Origin: Chitinophagaceae bacterium
GTDB taxonomy: Bacteria; Bacteroidota; Bacteroidia; Chitinophagales; Chitinophagaceae
DNA: 19,581 nt
Direction of reading: 5' to 3'
Assembly (NCBI GenBank): GCA_947461495.1
Contig: CANHLV010000005.1
Span: 1-19,581, forward strand
Shown here: piece after piece, positions 1 to 6,882 of the stretch
Layout: each line of letters starts with the position of its first letter
Position numbering within the stretch: position 1 is the first letter of the stretch
Made by a program: the position numbers and the translations under genes
The notes under the pieces: model-generated
The model's input: the letters and a program-made list of their open reading frames with translations, nothing else
What the model was told of the DNA's origin: nothing
The model's database searches: none

Positions 1-321
1 CGCCAATTTGAAGGTGAAACCTGGAAAACCATTGTGGATGAAATTGTGAATGCTCTACCTCAAAACGTTTTCATCAGTTTTGATATCGATGGATTGGATC
101 CGAAATTATGTCCTCATACAGGAACACCTGTACAAGGAGGATTAGAAACTGAACAGGTTTTTTACCTGCTTCATAAAGTACATCTATCAGGAAGAAAAAT
201 TGTAGGATTTGATTTGAATGAAGTAGGCGTGAGCCACGATGAGTGGGATGAAAATGTTGGTGCGCGTGTGTTGTATAAACTATGTAATTTACTAACGGCA
301 AGTAATCCCGTAAATGCATAA
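1..321 (+). CDS. Arginase/agmatinase family protein (ureohydrolase), 3' end only
   Basis: The reading frame is open from base 1 and ends at the TAA at 319-321, so the 5' part of the gene lies outside the window. The visible C-terminal part carries SFDIDGLDP, the ureohydrolase signature whose two aspartates bind the binuclear Mn cluster. It is followed by TGTPVQGGL, corresponding to the conserved TGTPxPGG loop, and by GFDLNEVG, where family members have a glutamate next to the active site. Ureohydrolases hydrolyse arginine, agmatine or formiminoglutamate in the cytoplasm; which substrate is used cannot be decided from the C-terminus. The stop overlaps the next start codon by 8 bases, which suggests translational coupling. 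A GTG at 34 lies in frame but is internal, because the frame continues upstream with family-like sequence. Confidence 0.88.
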   Translation, partial: RQFEGETWKTIVDEIVNALPQNVFISFDIDGLDPKLCPHTGTPVQGGLETEQVFYLLHKVHLSGRKIVGFDLNEVGVSHDEWDENVGARVLYKLCNLLTASNPVNA

Positions 322-871
322 ATTCAACATCATATTGCCGGATGAAAAAAATCGTACTTATCGTTTAGTTACAGTGCTGATAGCCATTTTGAATGCTGCA
401 GGATTTATTTATATGAAGTCTCATGTCAATAGCCCAAGCAGTGACTTTCTTACTTTGTTTGGAGGTTCTATTTTAGTTGGACAAATTGGAAATTATTTTT
501 TTAATAAAAAAATGAGAAAAACCAACTCGAATTTATTGTTGATAGCCATTGTTATCGCTTCGATTTGTTGGATGTTTCTTGGAATGTTTGGCTTTGGTTT
601 TCTTGATTTGACCTTTGCGTTTTTAGGTTTTATCGCTTTTAGAAAATTAGAGTTGAAGTTTTTTGATGATAAAATAGAATTTCCTTCATTTCCCAAAAAA
701 CATTTTAGCTGGAATGAGTTGGATAATTTGATTTTGAAAGACGGCATCCTTACCATAGATTTCTGCAACAATAAACTGATGCAATTCACCCTGAATCAGT
801 CTGACAATAAAGAATTGAATGAAACCGCATTCAATGAATTCGTAAAAAACAACATCGGTTCTAATAAATAA
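314..871 (+). CDS. Small membrane protein with a cytosolic C-terminal domain, function unknown
   Basis: This is a 185-residue protein that I do not recognise by family. It shows hydrophobic segments at about residues 18-36, 45-63 and 74-108; the last is long enough for two passes. The C-terminal 75 residues or so are soluble and rich in beta-type and charged residues (for example FFDDKIEF, FSWNELDNLILKDGILTIDF). The order of short membrane segments followed by a strand-rich domain with a W-N-E-L-x-N turn resembles small bacterial PH-like-domain membrane proteins, but this is inference only. The start ATG overlaps the stop of the ureohydrolase gene (ATGCATAA), so the two are probably co-translated. 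The only cysteines are one in a membrane segment and one near residue 155. The codon use looks like that of the neighbours. Confidence 0.75.
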   Translation: MHKFNIILPDEKNRTYRLVTVLIAILNAAGFIYMKSHVNSPSSDFLTLFGGSILVGQIGNYFFNKKMRKTNSNLLLIAIVIASICWMFLGMFGFGFLDLTFAFLGFIAFRKLELKFFDDKIEFPSFPKKHFSWNELDNLILKDGILTIDFCNNKLMQFTLNQSDNKELNETAFNEFVKNNIGSNK

Positions 872-892
872 ACATCACCAATAACAATAATC

Positions 893-2194
893 ATGGGCAT
901 TTTAAATGAATCACCTTTTCTAATGTACTCCGATGGCAGTGGAAATATTTACGAAGACACCAGCTTGTACGTTGTTGGAAGAAGCGGTTGGGATGCTTAT
1001 CCCATTGATGTAGAAGATTGGATTGAATTGCCTGAAGGTGGACAATTATACGAATTACCAGGTAGAAGAGGTATTGGTATCGATGTAGAAACCGGAGATA
1101 TGCGTTTATGCGACAAAGGATGGGCAGTAGCGGCTTTCATTCCGCCTGCACATACAGGTTTATACATGTCTGCTTATGAAACCATGCCCGATGCGCCAAC
1201 TTTGCCTTTGTTTTGTTACACCGCTGCAGGTTGGCATGATGATAAATTATATGTTCCTGCTGTAAGAATTGAAAAAGACATTCGCCAGGAATGTGCAGGA
1301 TATGATGATGAGAAAATTGAAGCTGGTCATGATAATTTATTAACTGCGTATCCCCATAACCGTTTGGTTAAACATCTAATGGAAAATTGCTGCATGACTT
1401 ACACTTGTCCGGCTGCAAGAAATTTCGCCTTAGGAAGATGGGAGTGCCCAGTTCCGGTATCTCCGGCTTGTAATGCGAATTGTATTGGTTGCATTTCGTT
1501 TCAGCCACAGGAGGAAGAAATCGTAAGTACGCAAGATCGACTAACGTTTAAGCCTACTGCCGAAGAGATTGTGGAATTTACAGTTCCGCATTTAGAGTCT
1601 GCGCCATTTCCCATCATTAGTTACGGACAAGGCTGCGAAGGTGAACCATTATTAATGTGGGAAACGATAAAAGCTTCTATTTTAGAAATCAGAAAGCATA
1701 CATCTAAAGGCAGCATCAATATCAATACAAATGGTAGTAAACCTGATGCTGTGAAAGCCTTATGCGAAGCGGGTTTGAATAGCATGAGAGTGAGCATGAA
1801 CTCTGCACGTAAAAAAATATATACTTCTTATTACCTTCCTAATAATTATAAATTCGAAGATCTGATTGAAAGCTTGAAAGTTGCCAGAAGTTATGGCGCT
1901 TGGACAAGTATTAACTATTTTGTTTTCCCAGGAATGACAGATAGTGTTGAAGAATATGAAGCCTTGCGAAAACTCATCAAAGAAACCGATTTGTGCATGA
2001 TTCAATGGCGTAATTTCAATATCGATCCGGATTGGTATTTAGAAAAAATTGATGTTGCAGATACAGGCGAATGTATGGGTGTAAAACAAATGATGGAATT
2101 GATCAGAGAAGAATTTCCAAATCTAAAATTCGGTTATTTCAATCCTTCAATGGAAAGGATTAAGGGGAATTATGAGCATGATTTTGCGCATTAG
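893..2194 (+). CDS. Radical SAM protein with a long N-terminal domain, substrate unknown
   Basis: This is a 433-residue protein. The radical SAM cluster motif is CNANCIGC (C193, C197, C200, the CX3CX2C spacing), which binds a 4Fe-4S cluster and S-adenosylmethionine. Downstream SYGQGCEGEPLL (about 243-254) corresponds to the GGEP-type SAM-contact motif, and NINTNGS (276-282) to the following strand. The 190 residues before the cluster motif are not part of the core fold: they are rich in Trp, Tyr, Gly and Pro and contain a second cysteine group (C166, C167, C172, C185). The extra cysteines could bind an auxiliary Fe-S cluster, but this is inference. The gene begins 21 bases after the membrane-protein gene and could be in the same transcript. 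No precursor peptide or partner maturation gene is visible next to it, so no peptide-modification role is implied. Family assignment is secure; the reaction is unknown. Confidence 0.88.
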   Translation: MGILNESPFLMYSDGSGNIYEDTSLYVVGRSGWDAYPIDVEDWIELPEGGQLYELPGRRGIGIDVETGDMRLCDKGWAVAAFIPPAHTGLYMSAYETMPDAPTLPLFCYTAAGWHDDKLYVPAVRIEKDIRQECAGYDDEKIEAGHDNLLTAYPHNRLVKHLMENCCMTYTCPAARNFALGRWECPVPVSPACNANCIGCISFQPQEEEIVSTQDRLTFKPTAEEIVEFTVPHLESAPFPIISYGQGCEGEPLLMWETIKASILEIRKHTSKGSININTNGSKPDAVKALCEAGLNSMRVSMNSARKKIYTSYYLPNNYKFEDLIESLKVARSYGAWTSINYFVFPGMTDSVEEYEALRKLIKETDLCMIQWRNFNIDPDWYLEKIDVADTGECMGVKQMMELIREEFPNLKFGYFNPSMERIKGNYEHDFAH

Positions 2195-2432
2195 AAATTA
2201 ATTTGATGGTTTGAAAATAAGTCAATTTGGTAACTTGGAAATCTCTTATTATCAACAATCATATCATGAAAATTACCCTATCAACGCATTACCAGATTCC
2301 CAAATTCCCTAATCACCCCATCACTAAATCACTCCATTACCAAATTGCGAAATTACCCCGTCACCAAATTTTCTAAATATTCCGTTTTTTTGGCATTATC
2401 TTCCTATATTTGCGAACTAAAAATTTAAAACA
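2195..2432. repeat. Intergenic spacer of degenerate A/C-rich words with an 11-bp inverted repeat
   Basis: This 238-base spacer separates the radical SAM gene from pdhA and contains no credible ORF. From about 2270 to 2375 the plus strand is nearly G-free and is made of variations on words such as AAATTACC, CCAAATT and ATCACCCC in loose tandem. An exact inverted repeat, CAATTTGGTAA at 2223-2233 and TTACCAAATTG at 2337-2347, brackets most of it and could close a long hairpin. The 3' edge holds the probable pdhA promoter. Nothing indicates a mobile element or RNA family that I can name. Confidence 0.6.
2405..2412 (+). promoter_or_regulatory. Probable -7 promoter box of pdhA
   Basis: TATATTTG matches the Bacteroidota -7 consensus TAnnTTTG exactly and ends 20 bases before the pdhA start. 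A TTTG at 2389-2392 could serve as the upstream element, but its 12-base spacing is shorter than the usual 17-23. Transcription would begin near 2416-2418. Confidence 0.55.
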
Positions 2433-3425
2433 TTGACACCCAAGTTTTCTAAAGAAACTTATCTTTATTGGTACGAGCTGATGCTTTTGTTACGTCGTTT
2501 TGAAGAAAAAACAGGACAATTGTATGGTATGCAAAAAATCAGAGGCTTTTGTCATTTATATATCGGACAAGAAGCATTGGCTGCCGGATGCATGACTGCT
2601 ACCAACCCAGATGATAAATTTATCACTGCTTATCGTGATCACGGTTTGGCTATAGCCAAGGGCATTACCTCAAGAGCTTGTATGGCAGAATTGTATGGTA
2701 AAGCTACTGGTTGCAGCAAAGGTAAAGGTGGAAGCATGCACTTTTTCGGATTGAAAGAAAACTTTTTTGGAGGTCATGGTATCGTAGGTGCTCAGATTGG
2801 TACCGGTGCAGGACTAGCTTTTGCTGAAAGATATCGTGGAACCAACAATGTAGTCCTTTGCTTTTTTGGAGATGGTGCTGCCCGTCAAGGTATGCTTCAT
2901 GAAACTTTCAATATGGCTATGCTTTGGGATTTGCCAATTGTATTCATTTGCGAGAATAATCATTACGCAATGGGAACCTCTGTAGCCAGAACATCAAAAA
3001 CTTTGGATATTTCTAAAACTGCTGATGCTTACGAAATGCCCTCTGACATTGTAGATGGCATGAGTCCTGAAGCGGTTCACAATGGCGTATTACGTGCCGT
3101 GAATAGAGCCAGAGAAAAAGGAGGTCCAACTTTATTGGAAATTAAAACCTATCGTTACAAAGGTCATAGTATGAGTGATCCTCAAAAATACAGAACCAAA
3201 GAAGAGTTAGAAGAATACAAAGAAAAAGATCCAATCGAGCATGTGCTAAGAGTTTTGCAACAAGATTATAAAGTAACAGACGAAGAGATTGAAGTTATCA
3301 ACGAAAGAGTAAGATTTGAAGTAGAAGATTCTGTGACTTTTGCAGAGGAAAGCCCTTGGCCAGATGAGAGCGAATTGCTGAAGGATGTTTATGTACAAGA
3401 AAATTATCCATTTATAATGGATTAA
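2433..3425 (+). CDS. pdhA: Pyruvate dehydrogenase E1 component, alpha subunit
   Basis: This is a 330-residue E1 alpha subunit, which with E1 beta decarboxylates pyruvate using thiamine diphosphate and feeds acetyl groups to E2 in the cytoplasm. The ThDP/Mg motif runs from GDGAARQG (146-153) to ENNHYAMGT (174-182). The conserved KIRGFCHLYIGQEA (35-48) and the phosphorylation-loop region YRYKGHSMSDP (240-250) are intact. Length is normal for a heterotetramer-type alpha subunit. The start is TTG: an in-frame TAA at 2418-2420 leaves no room upstream, and the next ATG (codon 18) would delete conserved helix residues. The TAnnTTTG box 20 bases upstream agrees. No E1 beta or E2 gene follows; the next gene, 39 bases on, encodes a TPR protein, so the complex must be encoded partly elsewhere. 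Confidence in the function is high; a branched-chain 2-oxoacid substrate is less likely. Confidence 0.95.
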   Translation: MTPKFSKETYLYWYELMLLLRRFEEKTGQLYGMQKIRGFCHLYIGQEALAAGCMTATNPDDKFITAYRDHGLAIAKGITSRACMAELYGKATGCSKGKGGSMHFFGLKENFFGGHGIVGAQIGTGAGLAFAERYRGTNNVVLCFFGDGAARQGMLHETFNMAMLWDLPIVFICENNHYAMGTSVARTSKTLDISKTADAYEMPSDIVDGMSPEAVHNGVLRAVNRAREKGGPTLLEIKTYRYKGHSMSDPQKYRTKEELEEYKEKDPIEHVLRVLQQDYKVTDEEIEVINERVRFEVEDSVTFAEESPWPDESELLKDVYVQENYPFIMD

Positions 3426-3464
3426 TCGTTTTAACAAATTATCATTGAAGAAAAATTAAAAAAA

Positions 3465-4175
3465 ATGGCAGAAATAAACACAGAAAATATCGAAGCAATC
3501 GTAAAAGTTAAGAGTATTTGGGAAAGATCCGGTAAAATGATTACTTATGTCGGTTCAGCTGTGATATTGGTACTTGTCGGATGGATTGGTTATCAAAAAT
3601 TAATCAAAGAACCCAAAGAATTAAAAGCCGGAGAGACCATTTTTCTTGCTGAAGGCATTTTTGGTAAAATGACATCTACCGGATTTAGCAAGGATTCTGT
3701 AAATATTGTATTAAATGGTGGGACTTTAGACGGTTCTAACATTACCGGTATGTTGAAAGTAATCAGTAACTACGATGGAACCAAAACTGCCAATCGTGCA
3801 CGTTACATTACCGGAGCTTGTTATTTACAAATTGGCGAATTTGATAAAGCCATTAAGTATCTAAAAGAATTTGACGGCAATGGTGCAGACCAATTACAAA
3901 GCAAAGCTTTTGTAATGTTAGGTCATGCTTACGCAGAAAAAAATCAAACTGAAGAGGCTTTAAATAATTACAAAAAAGCTGCTGAAGTAAATGTAAAAGA
4001 TGAGTCAATCACTCCTGATGCATTAATGTTATATGCTGGTTATGCTGAATCTAATGGAAAGAAATCTGAGGCAGTTGATTCTTACAAAAAAATTAAAGAC
4101 AATTTCCCTAATTACATTTCATCTAGCAATGGTGATATCGATAAGAAATTAGCCCGTTTGGGAGAATTTAATTAA
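3465..4175 (+). CDS. Membrane-anchored tetratricopeptide repeat protein
   Basis: This is a 236-residue protein with one hydrophobic segment at about residues 26-43 after a short charged N-terminus, so it is probably a single-pass inner-membrane protein with its bulk in the periplasm. Residues 109-215 contain about three TPR-like helix pairs. Clear matches are RARYITGACYLQIGEFDKAI (111-130), SKAFVMLGHAYAEKNQTEEA (146-165) and PDALMLYAGYAESNGKKSEA (184-203). The architecture resembles YfgM-type TPR proteins that assist protein traffic at the membrane, but sequence alone does not show that role. It sits 39 bases after pdhA and 9 bases before ribH, so co-transcription with ribH is likely. The ATG follows an A-rich leader without a Shine-Dalgarno sequence. 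Confidence 0.85.
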   Translation: MAEINTENIEAIVKVKSIWERSGKMITYVGSAVILVLVGWIGYQKLIKEPKELKAGETIFLAEGIFGKMTSTGFSKDSVNIVLNGGTLDGSNITGMLKVISNYDGTKTANRARYITGACYLQIGEFDKAIKYLKEFDGNGADQLQSKAFVMLGHAYAEKNQTEEALNNYKKAAEVNVKDESITPDALMLYAGYAESNGKKSEAVDSYKKIKDNFPNYISSSNGDIDKKLARLGEFN

Positions 4176-4184
4176 TAATAAATA

Positions 4185-4670
4185 ATGTCAGTCAATAGAC
4201 CTGAAAATATTTCACCAACAGGCATCCCGGTTAAAAAGGATGCCTTTGTTATTATTATCCGTACAGAGTGGAATGATCAAATTCTAACCGCGCTTGAATC
4301 GGGTAGTCGTAAAGTATTGGATGACAATCAAGTTAATTACGAAGTAATTACTATTCCGGGAGCTTTTGAAATCAGTTTTGCTATAAAAAATCATTACGAA
4401 AATGCCAAGAAAAAACCTGATGCGTACATTGCCTTAGGCTGTGTTTTAAGAGGCGATACACCACATTTTGAATATGTTTGTCAGGCAGTAACTAATGGTG
4501 TATTGCAATTAAATTTATTATTACCAGTCCCAACTATTTTTGGCGTTCTTACAGTAGATACTCAACTTCAGGCAGAAGAAAGAATTGGTGGCAAGCATGG
4601 CCATAAAGGTGAAGAAGCTGCTATTACAGCATTAAAAATGATGGCATTGGTTGATGCCAATATTCAATAA
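4185..4670 (+). CDS. ribH: 6,7-dimethyl-8-ribityllumazine synthase
   Basis: This is a 161-residue lumazine synthase, the penultimate enzyme of riboflavin synthesis. It condenses 5-amino-6-ribitylamino-uracil with 3,4-dihydroxy-2-butanone 4-phosphate in the cytoplasm, usually as a pentamer or icosahedral 60-mer. Key motifs are present: the N-terminal strand FVIIIRTEWND (21-31) with the ring-stacking aromatic region, IPGAFEI (57-63), and GCVLRGDTPHFEYVC (85-99) with the catalytic histidine at 94. FGVLTVDTQLQAEERIG (119-135) corresponds to the phosphate-binding and C-terminal segments. Length is normal. The only other riboflavin-linked feature nearby is none, so rib genes are probably scattered. 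It starts 9 bases after the TPR gene. Confidence 0.96.
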   Translation: MSVNRPENISPTGIPVKKDAFVIIIRTEWNDQILTALESGSRKVLDDNQVNYEVITIPGAFEISFAIKNHYENAKKKPDAYIALGCVLRGDTPHFEYVCQAVTNGVLQLNLLLPVPTIFGVLTVDTQLQAEERIGGKHGHKGEEAAITALKMMALVDANIQ

Positions 4671-4689
4671 AGAACACGTTTCCACCATC

Positions 4690-5409
4690 ATGAAAATACA
4701 ATTGTTTATACCATGTTTTGTAGATCAGCTATATCCTGAATCTGCATTCAATATGGTGAAAGTTCTAGAGAAAGTTGGATGTGAAGTAGTTTACAATAGC
4801 AATCAAACTTGTTGTGGACAACCGGCATTCAATGCTGGTTTCAGGGATGAGGCGAGAGATGTGGCGGAAAAATTTTGTCAAGATTTTTCAGGCAATGACT
4901 ATATCGTTGCACCGAGTGCCAGTTGTACAGGATTTGTTAGAAATTATTATCCAGATCTTTTTGAAAATGGTGCTAGACATCATAGCGTGAAAGAACTAAC
5001 CAAACGTGTTTTTGAATTTACAGAATTTCTGACTGATGTATTAAAAATCGAAAATTTAGGTGCTGAGTTAAATACAAAAGCCACTTATCATGATAGTTGC
5101 GCGGCTTTAAGAGAATGTAAAATAAAAGCTGGTCCACGACAATTATTATCAAATGTAAAAGGACTTGAATTGATTGAAATGTATGACAATGAAACTTGTT
5201 GTGGATTTGGTGGTACATTTTCAGTAAAATTTGAATCAATTTCTGCCGCCATGGCTGATCAAAAAATAAATAATGCATTGGCAACTGGAGCGGACACCAT
5301 CATTTCTTCGGATTTAAGTTGCATCATGCAGCTAGATGGGTTTATCAAACAGAAAAATATTTCTTTAAAAACCATGCATGTGGCGGATGTGTTGGCGAGT
5401 GGGTGGTGA
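4690..5409 (+). CDS. (Fe-S)-binding CCG-domain protein, LutA/YkgE family
   Basis: This 239-residue protein has two cysteine-rich CCG domains. The first runs from the N-terminus with CCGQPAFNAGF (41-51) and PSASCTG (75-81). The second starts at TYHDSCAALRE (132-142) and contains CCGFGGTFSVK (170-180) and a late SDLSC (207-211). These cysteines are the usual ligands for unusual Fe-S clusters in LutA, glycolate oxidase subunit GlcF and heterodisulfide reductase subunit B. LutA acts with LutB and LutC in lactate oxidation, but neither partner is in the window. The frame is open upstream to an ATG at 4651 inside ribH. I prefer ATG 4690 because MKIQLFIPCFVDQLYP is the family's normal N-terminus and gives the normal length. 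The gap after ribH is 19 bases, so it may be the last gene of that transcript. Confidence 0.88.
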   Translation: MKIQLFIPCFVDQLYPESAFNMVKVLEKVGCEVVYNSNQTCCGQPAFNAGFRDEARDVAEKFCQDFSGNDYIVAPSASCTGFVRNYYPDLFENGARHHSVKELTKRVFEFTEFLTDVLKIENLGAELNTKATYHDSCAALRECKIKAGPRQLLSNVKGLELIEMYDNETCCGFGGTFSVKFESISAAMADQKINNALATGADTIISSDLSCIMQLDGFIKQKNISLKTMHVADVLASGW

Positions 5410-5615
5410 GGCTATGCTGTTCAAGAGGTTCAAAATGTTCAATAAGTTGAAAAGGTTATTTTTCTGAATAGCATTTAATTTTTAAAAATTAAACGATTCG
5501 AACTTTTGGGACTTTTTATAAGTTTTGAACCTTTGGAACTTTTTGAACCTTTTAAACATTTTCAACCTTTCAAATGTTTTAACTTTTTAATTTTACATTT
5601 TAAATTTTTAATTCA
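5410..5615. repeat. AT-rich intergenic spacer of degenerate GAACCTTTT-type words around a 20-bp palindrome
   Basis: This 206-base spacer has no credible ORF. Its left part contains words such as GTTCAAAATGTTCAA and GTTGAAAAGG. Its right part contains their approximate complements (GAACCTTTGGAAC, TTTTGAACC, TTTCAACC), so the whole is a loose inverted repeat. Near the middle is a perfect 20-bp palindrome, TTTAATTTTTAAAAATTAAA, at 5474-5493. AACCTTTTAAACATTTT at 5546-5562 recurs exactly in the next spacer. The 3' edge (TAAATTTT at 5601-5608) resembles a promoter box but lies only 7 bases from the next start. Confidence 0.6.
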
Positions 5616-6029
5616 ATGTCATACTGGTTAGTCAAATCGGAGCCTTTCAAATACAGCTGGGATCAGTTTGTTGCAGATAAAAAAACCTTTTGGGATGGTG
5701 TTCGTAATTATGGCGCGAGAAACAATTTGAAAGCCATGAAAAAAGGCGATGAAGTTTTGTTTTATCACAGCAATGAAGGTGTTGAAATTGTGGGTGTAGC
5801 CAAAGTCGTAAAAGAATTTTATCAGGACCCAACAACTGATGAAGAAGCTTGGGTAGTTGTTGATTTGAAGCCTGTTAAAAAGCTTAAAAAACCGGTAACA
5901 TTGGCCATGGTAAAAGTAGAAAAAAGATTAGCCAATATGGATTTGGTAAGATTAGGAAGATTATCGGTTCAAACCGTTAAACCTGAAGAATGGGATGTGG
6001 TGATGGAATTGGCGGGGGAGAAGAAGTAA
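5616..6029 (+). CDS. EVE domain-containing protein
   Basis: This is a 137-residue single-domain protein of the EVE family, related to human THYN1. It begins with SYWLVKSEP, followed by FWDGVRNYGARNNL (25-38) and KKGDEVLFYHSN (42-53), the family's hallmark blocks. The aromatic and basic residues line a pocket that in relatives binds modified bases in DNA or RNA. Length is normal for a stand-alone EVE protein. The cellular role in bacteria is not settled; EVE domains also occur fused to restriction enzymes, but there is no nuclease here. It is flanked on both sides by repeat-word spacers and lies 155 bases before the sirtuin gene, so it is probably transcribed separately. Confidence 0.9.
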   Translation: MSYWLVKSEPFKYSWDQFVADKKTFWDGVRNYGARNNLKAMKKGDEVLFYHSNEGVEIVGVAKVVKEFYQDPTTDEEAWVVVDLKPVKKLKKPVTLAMVKVEKRLANMDLVRLGRLSVQTVKPEEWDVVMELAGEKK

Positions 6030-6184
6030 GAAACGTTTATTTTTTGTTGTTTGTTGTTTATTGTTTGGCGTTTGTTGTTTGGTGTTAGGTGTTTGAACAA
6101 CATTTTGAACTTATTAAACCTTTTAAACATTTTGAACAAAACGTTTTAGTTTTTGCATTTTAAATTTGCATTTTACATTTCCAA
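6030..6184. repeat. Intergenic spacer: GTTGTTT-type words, then a 17-bp word shared with the previous spacer
   Basis: The first half (about 6040-6095) is nearly C-free and loosely tandem: GTTGTTT, GTTTGTTGTTT, GTTTGGCG, GTTTGGTG. The second half contains AACCTTTTAAACATTTT at 6117-6133, identical to 5546-5562. It also contains CATTTTAAATTT and TTTTACATTT words that recur just before the EVE gene. No ORF or RNA family is recognised. The 3' end carries the probable sirtuin promoter box. Confidence 0.6.
6161..6168 (+). promoter_or_regulatory. Probable -7 promoter box of the sirtuin gene
   Basis: TAAATTTG matches TAnnTTTG and ends 16 bases before the start ATG. No well-spaced upstream TTTG is present; the nearest (6131-6134) is 26 bases away. 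The surrounding sequence is repeat-like, so the match may be partly compositional. Confidence 0.4.
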
Positions 6185-6862
6185 ATGAAACACATAGTCG
6201 TCCTCACCGGTGCCGGAATATCTGCAGAAAGTGGATTAAAAACATTTAGAGACAGTGATGGCTTGTGGATGGGACACAATATTGAAGATGTGGCAACACC
6301 TAGAGCATACAAGAGAAATCCTCAGTTGGTACTTGATTTTTACAACATGAGAAGAAAAGATGTAGCCGAAGCGCTACCCAATCTTGCACATTTTGGATTA
6401 GCCAAATTAGAGGAAAAATATCATGTAACTATTGTCACTCAAAACATAGATGACTTACATGAAAGAGCCGGTTCAAAAAATATCATTCATTTACACGGAG
6501 AGATTTTCAAAATGAGAAGCGACACAAATGAAAATTTAATCACTGAAATCAGAGGCGATATTAAGCTCGGTGATAAAGCAATTGATGGCGCACAATATCG
6601 TCCACATATCGTTTGGTTTGAAGAGCCTGTACCCATGATTGAAGAAGCTGCATTAGTCATGGAATCAGCAGATATTTTTATATTGATAGGTACTTCTTTA
6701 CAAGTTTATCCTGCAGCAGGATTGTTGCACTATGTTCCCGAAACAGCAGTCAAATATATAATTGATAAGAAAATACCACCTACAGGCAAGATTGAAAATT
6801 TGAAATTAATAGAAAAATCTGCAACTGAAGGCATTGAAATATTGCTGAATGAACTTCTTTAA
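6185..6862 (+). CDS. Sirtuin, NAD-dependent protein deacylase (class III type), zinc ligands absent
   Basis: This 225-residue protein has the NAD-binding motifs GAGISAESGLKTFRDSDGLW (9-28), TQNIDDLHERAG (85-96) and the catalytic HLHGE (102-106, general base H104). IGTSLQVYPAAG (168-179) closes the Rossmann fold. DFYNMRR (51-57) supplies the Y-x-x-R pair (Y53, R56) that in SIRT5 and E. coli CobB selects succinyl- and malonyl-lysine. The small domain between 106 and 140, where CobB has its four zinc cysteines, contains none; the whole protein has no cysteine. VWFEE (143-147) replaces the usual VWFGE. The reading frame is otherwise intact and of normal length, so this looks like a zinc-free structural variant and not a decayed gene. 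It stands alone, convergent with the Omp28-like gene. Confidence 0.9.
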   Translation: MKHIVVLTGAGISAESGLKTFRDSDGLWMGHNIEDVATPRAYKRNPQLVLDFYNMRRKDVAEALPNLAHFGLAKLEEKYHVTIVTQNIDDLHERAGSKNIIHLHGEIFKMRSDTNENLITEIRGDIKLGDKAIDGAQYRPHIVWFEEPVPMIEEAALVMESADIFILIGTSLQVYPAAGLLHYVPETAVKYIIDKKIPPTGKIENLKLIEKSATEGIEILLNELL

Positions 6863-6882
6863 ATACTTAATAAAGAGCATCC

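Noticed and set aside
4651..4689. In-frame ATG at 4651 as the start of the LutA-like gene
   Set aside because: It lies inside ribH and adds 13 residues without family resemblance; the ATG at 4690 gives the usual N-terminus MKIQLFIPCF.
6037..6095. GTTGTTT word run as a CRISPR or microsatellite array
   Set aside because: The words differ in length and sequence and there are no constant repeats with unique spacers.
5616..6862. EVE protein plus sirtuin as an anti-phage defence pair
   Set aside because: The two have separate promoter regions, no nuclease or effector domain is present, and the sirtuin is a small CobB-type deacylase unlike defence SIR2 proteins.
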